From Garcia nutans (taxonomy: Eukaryota > Streptophyta > Magnoliopsida > Malpighiales > Euphorbiaceae), in contig CANTUV010000014.1 of assembly GCA_947685225.1 (NCBI GenBank), positions 868,001 through 932,000 of the forward strand: a stretch of 64,000 nucleotides of DNA, read 5' to 3'. The notes beneath the pieces are model-generated. The model was not told the DNA's origin, did no database searches, and saw only the letters and a list, made by a program, of their open reading frames with translations. The position numbers and the translations under genes were made by a program. This document shows positions 1-12,000 of this stretch, one piece after another. Position 1 is the first letter of the stretch. Each line of letters opens with the position of its first letter.

Positions 1-122
1 CGAATTTTAATATTCTTGTATAGCGCTTTTGGACTATCATTTCATTTCAAAGTGGAAAAATAAATAGAAAATTCATTGATTATTGTAATCTGCCATTATT
101 ACCCCTCTTCAAAGTGGAGCAC

Positions 123-160
<38 letters not shown>

Positions 161-646
161 TTTTATTACTATTGAGTTCAATTTTTTTTTAAGAAATTGA
201 GTTCAGATATTGAATATTACAAAATTAAATAAATAATTATAAAATTATAATAATATATAAAATTTAGTGTAAAATTTATCTAATAAATCATATAAAATTT
301 TTAGGCTAATTTTTTAATCAAGTATAGTCACAATTTTTATTAATCAGTATTTATTTATGAATATTTTAATTTATTTTATTTATGAAACAAATAATTTTTT
401 AATGTCTGCACGACTGAGTCAAAACGGCGCCGTTCATCTGCAAAAAAGGCCAGCCAAATAAAACGACAGCGTTGTATCATCCACCTCAAACTCAAAGTTG
501 TAAAACCCCTATTTTCACAGTTCCATTTTAACGGAGCAAAAGGGAAATATAGCATAGACAAAGCACACCTGACCTGAACTCGCAGCTGCTAATTACAAAG
601 ATCTGTAACTCTCTCTAGGGTTTCCACTGAAACGAATTAGTCACAA
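1..646. other. AT-rich upstream region and probable promoter/5' UTR of the ATP synthase gamma gene
   Basis: No coding region is supported here. An (ATT)n microsatellite lies at about 125-159. The last 100 bases, after a somewhat more GC-rich stretch around 425-480, probably hold the promoter and 5' UTR of the gene starting at 647. I could not place a TATA box or start site with confidence. Confidence 0.5.
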
Positions 647-3600
647 ATGGCGATGGCTGCTTTGAGACGCGAAGGGAGACGATTCGCTTCTCCTCTAATG
701 TCTTCACATCCGATCACCGCTATCCGATCGTCTCTTATCGCCGAGTATGATCTCCTCTTTTCCTCGCGATAAAACAGAGAATCAGAGGATTCTCTTTTTC
801 CTTTTTTTAAAAATTTTCTGCACACCGTGCTTTTTCATTGATAGAATCGTATGGAAGATTAAGGTGTCGTATTATCGTGCTATTATATATTCGTTTCTGT
901 ATTTGAGAGTGAATCCAGTCCTGGAATGATGATTTTAGTAGAAAAAAATGAGGTTTAGAATTTGTGGTTCTGAATTTGATGATGATATTTATTTTAATGG
1001 ATTTTCGTGGTAGCAGTGAATTAAGATTGTTGTTTTGGAGTGACATCATAAATGTGAATGATTGCAAGGTAACTCGTGCATATACCCCATTAGTTCCACT
1101 GCAAGTGCAGGTGTATTTAGAGCCAAACAATTCCGACTTATTGTGCTGATTACTGGAAAGGAAGCCATTGAAAATTATGAAAGATGAGGAAATGTGAAAA
1201 ATCATATTTGGTTGCGAATTTTAAAACTGAAACAAAGATGTGGATTTGTTTGAAGTTAATGAAGTAGCATAAGTAACTAAAGTGGTCCAATTGAGATTAT
1301 GTTGTTTGAATAAGTTTTCTACTATATTTGGTTTTTTTTGGATCATATGTTTTTGGTATTGTTAACTATGTGTTGCCTGTTTAGCCAACATAGAAAATTT
1401 TGGTAGCCTTCTGAAGAAAAATTGTGCTTAGTTTTTCATGGACCTTCGTTGTTTAATAGCAGAAATTGCCTGCAAAGTATTGCAACAAACAAAATCTGCA
1501 AAATAACTCATGTTCAGCACATTGTTCTCTAGAAAGTTTAGGAAATCACCTAATACCTGGGAATTAGAATATATTAACATTACATTCATGCAAATATATT
1601 CTTGGCTTAATTAACATCATTGGTTGCACTTTTTTCTGTTTTAGAAAATTTTATACATTTGTTTGCATCTGGAACTGCCAAATAATTTTACTTTGATGCA
1701 CAGGGAGCAGGCCCCACTTGGAGTCCGTTCTATATCAACTCAAGTTGGTGAGTTTCATTTTCATTCAATAATTAATCCCGTTCTCTTGTATGGCGCTAAA
1801 TTTTTCATTTTTATTGTATTTTAATAAATTAAGTCCCTACAAATGTGGATAATTTTTGTTGATACACCTTTTTCAGTCAGAAATCGTATGAAGAGTGTCA
1901 AGAATATTCAGAAAATCACAAAGGCAATGAAGATGGTTGCAGCCTCAAAGTTAAGAGCAATTCAGACTAAAGCAGAAAATTCTCGTGGCCTATGGCAGCC
2001 ATTTACTGCACTTCTTGGCGATGCTCCTAGTATGTTTACCAACAAACATTGAATCAATTTTTTTTTCTTGTCAAATTTATCAGACTTCTTATAAATCAAT
2101 CGTCAAATTTATCAACAATTTTTGGAATTGTAAGAGTTTGATATGCACTCTTTTCGCATTATACCTGCATTTTGTTAATGTTCATGTTATGAACTTATAA
2201 CTATCTTTTTGTCATCTGCTCCAACTCTTGTGTTTCCTTCAGAATTGGCAATGTCTGGGCAGTCTTTCCTTATTTGACAAATTCATAATTTTATATGGTT
2301 TTTAGGTGAATTTTTTTGTTTGGTTTCACAAATGATATTATATCTGGACTTCTGTTAATCACTATTGACTGCATGTTGTATATATCTTGAAGCATGTGTA
2401 TTTTACGGAAAGTGATATTCCTTGCATGTTCTGATGATATAAAAAAACATATATTTTCATCAGGAAAATTTTTATTATGTTCTTTGAATTTAACCTAGCA
2501 ATGCCTTGGTATTTCTTTCATTCGCTGTTGTCCACTTAGAAGCTTATAAAATTCGCGGAGGTAACATTTAAGACTTGAGAGCATGCTAGTAGTGTGAAGA
2601 TTTTGGTTCAAACCCGAGAAAATTTAAGCTGTAGGTGGGTTTCAAGTTATTAATTTGGATGTGCACATGTGGAATTATAACCAAACATGATGCTAAATCT
2701 AGGGCCCTTTTTTAGTAGAAAATTCAGACTCATCAAGAGGAAGTGGATGGGTGTAGTTTTTGCAAATATTTGATTTGGAATGCTGATTCTGCCCTAATGT
2801 GACCACTTATGTGCCTTGAAATTGTCTTTTTCTTGGTGATCGTACCAAGTTCTCTTCTACCTTTTATTCTCTTTTTCCTTCTCTCTCTAAATGCTTCTCT
2901 TTCTATTATTTCATTCATTTTTTCCTTGCTTTTTGTGTTTTCACAGGTGTTGATGTTAAGAAAAATGTAATTGTCACTGTTTCTTCAGACAAAGGTCTGT
3001 GTGGAGGAATTAACTCCACAGCAGTCAAGATAAGCAGGGCTATGCACAAGTTGAGTTCTGGTATATTTTAATAATAACTGAACTTCTTCAGATTGTTAGT
3101 TCTTGGTAATGACTAGCAAGGCTTGGATATTTGAACAATTTAAATGTATCTGCACTATCTTAGGTCCTGAGAAGGAAGCAAAATATGTCATCGTGGGAGA
3201 AAAGGCAAAGGCTCAGCTGATACGTGACTCAAGGAAGGATATTGAACTATCCATCACTGATTTGCAGAAAAACCCTCTGAATTATACCCAGGCTGGTTTT
3301 TTATATTTCCTGCCATTACTCATCTTAGAAAATGACTTATTCTCTTTCTTTGCCGTTGCATGTGCATGCACATGAACTTCCGGAGTAATGCTAATGTCAT
3401 TTGATATTAGATGGCCAGGAAACAAATGCATTATTGAATTGATTTCTTTATTTCCTCATTAGATGGATCTTTTATGTGGTTCTGAACAAAATATGTTATA
3501 TGTCTGGCAAGTTCAGGAGTGGGTTGAACTGTTGCAAATTTGATACAATATATGGAGATTCTTGTTCATGATAATTTCCTTTCTCTTATTTCGAATTGAA

Positions 3601-5223
3601 TTGTTGTCCTTTCAGGTCTCTGTGCTTGCAGATGACATCTTAAAGAATGTGGAATATGATGCTTTGAGGATTATCTTCAACAAGTTTCATTCTGTTGTTT
3701 CATTCATTCCACAATAACAACTGTCTTATCTCCTGAGGTGATGCAGAATGCTGCACAGAATAATTTGGTCTTACTTAGATGTAATAAGTTGACTGGGTTT
3801 TGGATAATGTGTGATGATATGCTGATTTAGGTTGTGGAGAGAGAGGCTGAATCTGGGGGAAAACTTGGAGATCTCGACTCTTACGAGATTGAAGGTGGCG
3901 AAACAAAGGGTGAAATACTTCAAAATCTTGCTGAATTCCAGTTTTCTTGCGTAAGTTTCACAAACCCCTTGCTGATTTGATGTAGGGACTCAGTCTATCG
4001 TTTTGGAAATAATTACCATGTAAATTGTAAATCTGGAAGCTTAATGGTCTAAAACTTCTTCCTTTGAGTGCAATTTTGTGGTATAAACTAAGGGTGTAAT
4101 CAAGCACTGTCAATACAATGCTGAGTTTAAGCACAACCAAATTAGAAACCCAAGGTTCAAGCTCGATCAAGTCCTAATTTTCTTCGTCAAGCTTAATTTA
4201 AATGGATACTCAGTTCTACTCTACTCAGTTACTATAGAAAAATAAATAAACTTATTATTTTAAAACAAAGTTTGAATAAATGCAAGTGAGCTCGAACTTG
4301 AGCTTGTGTTGATAAATTATTTTTACATATTATTTATAGTAAAAAGTATGTTTCAAAATTATGTAAAATTCAAATACTTGATTAGGCTTGCAATTCACTT
4401 GAATTGAATAGTATTCGAACTTGGCTCAGCTCGATTTACTACTTGAGTTTGAGCTTGACTCAAGTAGAACAGAGTCGATTTCCATATATTTCACAAGCCA
4501 TATATTTCACAAGCCAAGGCCAAGTAACTTGACTCATTTAGACCCTTAGTAAAGAAACAAGGAATTGAGCCTGTTGAGAAAGGTTCTTTGGTTTGTTATG
4601 GGACTTTTGGTTACTTGTTCAGCATTGGTGGTTGCCCATTTGCTCATCTGCTATGTTTGTTTTGGTGGCTGTAATGGTATAATATATTTCCAAGGCAAAA
4701 TAATTGTTAATAGCTCGAGATGTGCTATCCATATCATTCATAGTAGATTGAGAGTTTTTGGGATTTATCTTGAATACGTTTCATACTCTAGGTCCTATTC
4801 AATGCTGTATTGGAGAATGCTTGCAGTGAGCAAGGAGCCAGGATGTCTGCTATGGATAGCTCAAGCAGAAATGCTGGAGATATGCTTGATCGCCTAACAC
4901 TTACTTATAACAGGTCATTTTCTATCTATCTACAGATATACAATACATGTAAACTGGATGTTTTGCTTTCATCTTCATGGCTTTGCAGAAACCAGCTTGG
5001 TCGATCTTTAGTGGTCTAAAATATTGGAATTTTAGTGCAAGTTGGTTACTCATCTATGAGATTGAACATATAGCTAAGAATACTATATATGTTGTGGTAC
5101 ATGTGATAGGATTCACGTTTCATTGAATAATTTGTTTAACAATTTTGAAACAGAACTCGTCAAGCATCAATTACCACTGAGTTGATTGAGATTATATCTG
5201 GAGCGTCAGCACTGGAGGGTTAA
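647..5223 (+). CDS. ATP3: Mitochondrial ATP synthase gamma subunit, nine exons, with a frameshift in exon 6
   Basis: Encodes the F1-ATPase gamma chain, the rotor shaft of mitochondrial ATP synthase. Exons as read: 647-744, 1704-1747, 1877-2029, 2947-3060, 3164-3291, 3616-3737, 3831-3950, 4792-4913 and 5154-5223. The first exon gives a basic, Ser/Arg-rich mitochondrial presequence. Exon 3 holds the conserved N-terminal helix (SVKNIQKITKAMKMVAASKL), exon 4 the SSDKGLCGG motif, and exons 8-9 the C-terminal helix ending SGASALEG. All junctions are GT-AG except intron 5, whose donor at 3292-3293 is GC. The exons total 971 nt, one short of a multiple of three. In exon 6 a missing base near 3710-3713 (a threonine codon after FIP) creates TAA at 3715-3717. 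With that base the length would be 323 aa, the usual plant size. Everything else looks conserved, so this is either a very young pseudogene or a sequence error. Identity is sure; function is not. Confidence 0.9.
4089..4548. mobile_element. hAT-like non-autonomous MITE in intron 7 of the ATP synthase gamma gene
   Basis: A 460-bp block starts TAAGGGTGTAATCAAG and ends in the approximate inverse, CTCATTTAGACCCTTA. Its interior is rich in gagctcgaac/cttgagctcg-type words typical of common plant hAT-derived MITEs. The 8-bp flanks (gtataaac and gtaaagaa) agree at 5 of 8 positions, as a decayed 8-bp target duplication would. A 16-bp tandem duplication (catatatttcacaagc) lies near 4482-4515. It has no coding capacity and sits between exons 7 and 8. 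Superfamily assignment is inference from the TIR and the 8-bp flanks. Confidence 0.6.
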
Positions 5224-7601
5224 TTGAAGAGATCATGCGGTTAGGCGTGTGACAGTGACGAAATAATATTAAGGCAAAGGCTTTGTTGGAACTTTGTAGC
5301 TACCTTTCAAGGATGTTTTCGTTGAGCTACTCCAATAATCTCCCCGGTGTTGTACACCTCTGGGAATTGAAAAATCATATTTGTAATGGATATGATTGAT
5401 TTTGTGTTCATTTTTTCTAGCTCTGTCGTCTAATTGAAACTCAATAACTGGTTTTGGAACTTGAGAATTCTTGTAAATTGTTTTTTTTTTCTTATACCCA
5501 GTATGACTTCTTTATAATTACCAAGCAGAGAAATTTTATTTGCAGAACTTGAAACTTTGGAGCATTTTTATTTTTTATACCAACTCCAATGGGCCAACAC
5601 TAAACAGGAGAGAGGAGTGAGGTCCTAAATTCTCAAGGATTAGTTGAAACAAATGAGTTTAATTGAATTTAAAAAAATTACATTTAATTGATTACAAATT
5701 AATTGAATGCTGCCTAATAGTCTATCTAATTTGAAATTATAGTACAAGTACTTAAAAAAATGATAAATTGATTTCCAAAAATGATGAAAATGTAATTAAT
5801 AATATTTATTAATTTTTTTTGAACAGATAAATATTTATTGAATTGAATAATAATTATATGTTTAATAAAAATTGTGAATCGATAATTTTATAAATGTAGT
5901 AATGATTTTATATATTTAGTTTCATAGTTATATTGAATGTAAAAATTATATAATTCAAGTTACGTATAAAATATATAAACATAAATAATCTCATATAGAA
6001 TTCAAATAAATGAAATTAAAAAATTCATTTCAATGAATAATAAAATTCAATTTATTTATTTATTAAATAAAATTAAAACACAAAATGAAAAATTATTTTA
6101 ATATCTCTTTTGACGTGGCATTAGTTTTCCTCTTCTAGTCTCTTTTGTTAATACTTAATCATTCTCATAGTTAGAAATGTTTTAGATAAATAAAATGGAA
6201 TATAGGCACGGAAAAACATAATAATACTATTTAAAGTTAAATTTATCATAATAATGAAAAACTGGAATTAAAATAAAAAAATCTAAAATATTAATTCCTT
6301 CATCCCATTTAAATTATTTAATTAGCATTTTTTCTAATTATATTTTTATTATTAATGAATTAATTAATGAAATAAGTGTATAATATTTTTAATATTAATA
6401 AGTTAATGAAAAATATTTTAAATTATTCAACATAATTTTTTATAATATTGAGATAATTTAATTATTTTATTAATAAATCTATATGAGCTGAATTTAAAAT
6501 TTTAAATGAGACAAAAATAATATCAATTAATAAAATTAAGAATTTAAATTTAAACCATCAATTTAATTAATTATATTTTTCAATTTAATTTTGTCAATTT
6601 AATTTTTTATTTAATCAGTTGTTTCTTAAGGCTCTTCCTGGTTGAAAAGTCGATCCTCTTAGCAACGAGGAAGACCCGAGTCTCCCTATAAATAAAAAGT
6701 CTCGTAGTCGCAAGCGTTGATATTGGTTCCAGCAGCGAAGCTTGCTTTTAAAAAAGGGTGACAAATGTCCCTCTCTTTTTTAGAATATATATATATATAT
6801 ATTCCTTTTCTTTTCTAGAATATATATATATTAAAAAATTTAAAATTTTTATTTATTTCTTTTCAAAATTTTAAATTACCTCTCTTTTTTAACTTGTACA
6901 AGTAACCAAAAAAAAATTCCAATAAATCAGTTTTGCATAATCATATTTCTCTTATAAAAAAAAATCAACAAAAAAATATATTTTTGAAATGCAAAAAAAT
7001 TTAAAAAAAAAAAAAGAGAAACTTTTCAAATATATTAGTTTCAACTCATTCAATAAATTAATAGAATATATATTTCTCTAGATATGTTTTTATTTTTAAA
7101 AATTTCTATTTCTATTTTTATTTTATATTTATATTTTTAATATTATGTGATGATTTTGTATTTATTTTTTTTAACATGCAATTTTTTTATTTATTTTTCA
7201 TATACCATCACTTAAATTTAATAATTTATACTTTAAAAAAATACATGAAGAGCGAAACTAAAACTTTTTTTCATGAGAAATTTTGTCCATTCTCTTATTG
7301 GTATCACAGACGAAGCTCCATTGCATTCCATTTCAATTACCTCTAAAGGTTAAGTTCTTAATTTCAATAACCAAATTTTCTCACAGTTTCTGAATCACTT
7401 TAAACTAAAATCAATATTTTCAGTGTTGCTTGCACCACAAGAGCTGCAACCCTTCCGTGAAGGGACAAAAAGGCAAAAAAGAAAAAGAAAAAGAAAAAAG
7501 GTTGACTGAACCAGACCTAAGTCATTATAATTGATAACAACTAGAAAATTGGAACTCAAAAAGCCAATCGCAAACCTGAAGAAAGAAGAAAAACGCCATC
7601 A
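5224..7601. other. 3' region of the gamma-subunit gene, then AT-rich intergenic DNA
   Basis: The first 300 bases are probably the 3' UTR. The rest is very AT-rich. A short GC-richer island lies at about 6625-6745, and an (AT)n tract follows near 6789-6830. The last 300 bases probably contain the promoter and 5' UTR of the 154-aa gene. I see no supported gene or RNA. Confidence 0.5.
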
Positions 7602-8066
7602 ATGACGATCAAAACAAGCACCATTTTGAACGTATACGAGGGCAACCCAGTTTCCGCCACAACCACCGCCACCAACCCATCAACATGTAATATAGAAATT
7701 CACCTTCTTTACAGATACCAAATAAAAATCCCATCAAACGAAGGCGTTACAGTTGTGATTGAAGATTTTGTTCTCCCAGAAATATTTGCTTCTTTCAGAG
7801 TTCCTATTGTCTCCCCTTTATCAATGTGGCGCGAGCTTTATTTAGATGATGTTCTGATAAAATTGAATCTTGATCCTTCTGTGCTTAATTCCGTGAAGCC
7901 TAAGTTTACAGAGTCTGCTATTTCAATGGCCCAGCGTAATGGGAACAAAGGGTTCACGATGGTTGTTGAGTTAGGGGTTTTGAAGGCTGAATATTTGGGT
8001 AAAGATGAAGTGCATAGAATTACTTGCGAGTTGATCAAGATGGAATCCATTTCTAAAATTGCCTAG
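7602..8066 (+). CDS. Intact single-exon 154-aa plant protein of unknown function
   Basis: An uninterrupted ORF begins at an ATG after an A-rich leader and ends in TAG. Composition and codon use look like a real plant gene, against a very AT-rich background. No signal peptide or membrane segment is evident. The N-terminus is rich in Thr, Ala and Ser. The middle alternates hydrophobic and polar residues (YRYQIKIPSNEGVTVVIEDF), which suggests beta structure. A block follows with RELYLDDVLIKLNLDP and MAQRNGNKGFTMVVELGVL. It vaguely resembles the N-terminal region that precedes the RING domain in some plant RING-H2 E3 ligases, but no RING or other Cys/His cluster is present. If that resemblance holds, it is a shortened paralog. 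I do not assign a function. Confidence 0.6.
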   Translation: MTIKTSTILNVYEGNPVSATTTATNPSTCNIEIHLLYRYQIKIPSNEGVTVVIEDFVLPEIFASFRVPIVSPLSMWRELYLDDVLIKLNLDPSVLNSVKPKFTESAISMAQRNGNKGFTMVVELGVLKAEYLGKDEVHRITCELIKMESISKIA

Positions 8067-9049
8067 TTCATCAAATAAGATGTTGTCTGTAACTTATTAG
8101 CTTTGATTGGGTAATGGCGCATCAATTTCTTTCTCTTGGTAATTTTATCGAGCATTTTGTTTGCTTGCAGACTAGTTAGCCAGATTTGATAGTCAATTGA
8201 TCATCGACTGTGTAAATGGACTCTTCCAAGCTCCAATAAAAGAAGATTTGTTTATTGTGAAAAACAAAATCTTCTCTTCATTACCGAGTTATTTGGCTGT
8301 TCTGGATTTTCTTCTCTGTTGTTTTTTTTTACTTCCTGCGTTATGGGAACAAGAACAACAGTTCTCTTACACGTGAAACGACCATACTTGTTAAACGACC
8401 ATATGTCTTTACTTTCCGTTCTTTTTTTGAAACGACAAGTCGTCCTTTATTTTTATTTTTTATTCAATAATCCATCTGCGTTAATTAACATTTAAATATT
8501 AATCGAAAATTCGAAATATTCTAGAAAAAAAAAAGTTTTATTATTTAAAAGAAATGAAAAAGCTCACCAACCAACGGCAGGCCAAAAAAAATCCAGGCCA
8601 TACGCCAAGTAAGGTATTATTGTTTTCTTGCCTGTTTGGTTCCCTGGAAATGAAGGGAGGAAAAGGAATAGAATTTTAATTTTGATTAATTATATAATGA
8701 TTTGCTGGTTATTAAGTAACGTGATTTGTTTTTGTCCTTGAATTTTCTTGGTGTTTTCTCACCCACCAAATGGGGGGGGTAATGCTTGTGAATCTATAAT
8801 AACTCTTTAGTTTTGGAATGTTATTAGTGGATGGCATGGTTTTCTTTGAATCAATTTACCTCACACGTCTTTCAGTTCTCAAGAGTTTCATCTTTTTTGT
8901 TTAATTTTTGTCCTTTTGTTTTGGGCGCGTTCTCAACTGATTGTTTTAAGAATTGGTTTGCTCTCTTTATGTCAATCTAATTAGTGGTTAAATTTAATGG
9001 TATGCAAATTTGAAGTGTCATTTGTTATATGCTGGCAACAGATTGTTTG
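8067..9049. other. Intergenic region with 3' UTR and upstream region of the PSP pseudogene
   Basis: Contains the probable 3' UTR of the 154-aa gene to about 8280, then AT-rich DNA. The last few hundred bases are presumably the old promoter/5' UTR of the phosphoserine phosphatase copy. No ORF or RNA gene is supported. Confidence 0.4.
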
Positions 9050-12000
9050 ATGGAAGGGTTGGTGCATTCACGAATAAGCCCCATTCGTGCTACTTGTAGA
9101 CAATTTCGCCCCCGTTTTCTCCCAACTTTTTCTCTGCACTTGAAAAGGAATCTCACTGGAGGTTGAATTTTATGTATGAAAGATCTTCAATCTTTCAATT
9201 CAGTGACTGCTTCAATTCAATCTTTAGAAGCCTCAACATTAGGCCACTTAAAAAATACAGCGCCTTCCAAAGGTTATAAGTGTAACTTAGGAAATATATA
9301 TATGTATATGTGTGTGCGTATTGTGCAAAAGTATCTTCGAATCTTACATTAGTTTCAGCTTCTGCATTGTGAGCTTTTTACATTTTAAGACTAATATATA
9401 TATATGTATATATCATGTTTTGATTGTTAATGAACAGACGTTCTTGGGCTTTGGAGAAATGCAGATGCCGTATGCTTTGATGTGGATAGTACAGTTTGCT
9501 TAGATGAGGGTATTGATAAACTTGCAGAGTTTTGTTGAGCTGGAAAGGCTGTTGCAGAGTGGACTGCTAAGTTGGTTGTCCTTGTCATTTACTAAAATTT
9601 TAAAACTGCTTTACTTCTCGATGTTATATCTGATCTTTGATGTTGGACTTTGCCAGAGCAATGGGTGGTTCTATTCCTTTTGAGGAGGCATTGGCAGCCA
9701 GACTAGATCTGTTCAAACCCTCCCTGTCTCAGGTCCAAGATTTTCTTGATAAGAACCCCCCAAAGTATGCAATTCCTTAGTCGCACTTTAATTTTTTTTC
9801 TTCTTTTGGCTGAATGAACGTTTCAAGTTTGCTTATTTTGAATAAGCCAATTTGTTTGGCATGTTATTTCAAGACAAAAGTTGGCAGTGTCAGGTGGAGA
9901 GTTTTCATCTTCAACACCAAAACATATAGTGTTAGGATCTTTTCTTCTTTCAGCTGTTCATAATTGGAGTGTATTGTTGTGGAGGTTGCAGAAACACAAT
10001 TTACACATGTTTTATAGAAACTGTTTGGGTATCTGATTCTATTGATATATTCCATTTTAAGGCTTTTTTCTTTGAGAGAATTCATGCCTCATTCACAGAA
10101 TAGTCTCTTTATAAATCAAATTGTTCTCATTTTTCATGGCATATGTCAAGCATTTAAGCTCCACTCTAGCTAATTCTAAATCCCAAACTAGTTGAGGCAG
10201 GCCACATAAAAATCTGCGTTCCTATATTCTATCACCCCTAGGTTGATTGTTCATGGGATGTTTAAAGATCGAACCCCTTATCACTTCAATTAAAGGCATG
10301 TTCTTTCAACCCCTTTTCCTTTTTGTTGTCTGATTTCAGCTCCAGCTATGTTCTTTATTTTTTTTATGTGGTTAAACTTTTAAAATTTGTCCATCTCATT
10401 ATAATATGTTTAATATACATTGGAATTCATAAGAAGATACTGTGTAGTTTTCATTGCATATCAACCACAATTTTTATCTTTTTCTGACTAATATTTGAGC
10501 TGTTTGGTAGTTCAAAGACAATACATAATTCTCATAAACTCTTGCCCAGTCAAGGGTGGTGGTTCATGACAAAATATGTCATCTTTGGATACTTCAAATT
10601 TTTGTAGGCTGTCACATCCTACTTATGGCTGTATATTAGACTTCCCGATGACTGCAAAATTTTCGTATTAGTACCTTATTTGGAGTCATCAGCACCTTAT
10701 TTTCATATTAGCATAATCTTGATGAGTTATTTTATGCCAATCCCAACTATTTTTACAATTTCGTTCTGTAAATTATTTAATTCAAAAAAATTTTTGGCCA
10801 TCTGATGCAAGAGAAGGATTTATAATAAAACCACTGAACATCTTTTGATTACTTCCACATATTCCCTTTTTCTAGGAGTATGAGTTTAAATTTTGAAGAG
10901 TTTTGTTGTTTCTGTTTAGGATTTCTGCTGGCATAGATGAGCTGGTGAAGAAACTAAAGGCTAAAAATACCAATGTTTATTTGGTCTCAGGAGACTTTCG
11001 TCAGATGATCAATTTATGCTACTGCATTTAAATATTCATGTTTTTTTGCTTATTTCTTTCTTAGAATCATTCATCGGAATTTTACATTTTCACTTTAACT
11101 GTAAACTTTAGACTAAATTGTCATAGCTACTTTATGGCACTATATGATAATCATATAAAACTACTGCATGCAAAGTCTGATTAACTAGATTCATGCTAGC
11201 ATTTCGGCAGATCCTTGCATTATGTACAGATGAAATCCAGTGATATAGTGGTCAAGAAAATAAGTCATGTATGCTTGTGTTAATAATTTTATCATTTATG
11301 CTCAATTAATATAGTGGTTCACCCTTCAACAACAACAACAACAACAACTAAGCCTTAGTCCCAAACAAGTTGGGGTCGGCTGTATGGATCCTCAACAAAA
11401 TAAGCTCAAAAGACACCAAAAAAGATACTTCAGCCTTAAGCCCCTTCCAAGATATGGATTTTACGTCTCCATTCAAGTCTGTCATTAATCAAATCCGCAT
11501 CAAGATCTAAGGCACGTAAGTCTCTTGCTATCACCTCATTCCACACAGTTCTAGGTCTTCCACGACCTCTAGCCCCCTCAATCAACAAATTCTCACACTT
11601 ACGAACCACAGCATTAGGAGGTCTTCTTAAAACATGTCCATACAATCTAAGTCTTTCTTCCCTCACCTTATCTCCGACATCCGCTGCTTGGACTTTTTGT
11701 CGAATATGAACATTCTTAATTTTGTCTAGTCTGGTATGTCCACACATCCATCTTAGCATCCTCATTTCTGCCACACTCATCTTATGCAAATGTTGTCCCG
11801 TTGGTGCCTTACGCTCACTACCATAGAGTATCGCAGGTCTAACAACCGTCCTATAGAATTTACCTTTCACTTTCAAAGGTATTTTCTTATCACATAGAAC
11901 CCCAGTCGCACCCTTCCACTTCAACCACCCTACCTGTATTCTGTGAGCCACATCTTCATCTATACGGCCATCATTCTGGAACACCGAACCCAAATATTTG

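Noticed and set aside
4565..4897. A 110-codon plus-strand ORF in the ATP synthase gamma gene
   Set aside because: It is an intronic read-through into exon 8 in the wrong frame; the conserved C-terminal helix is in another frame.
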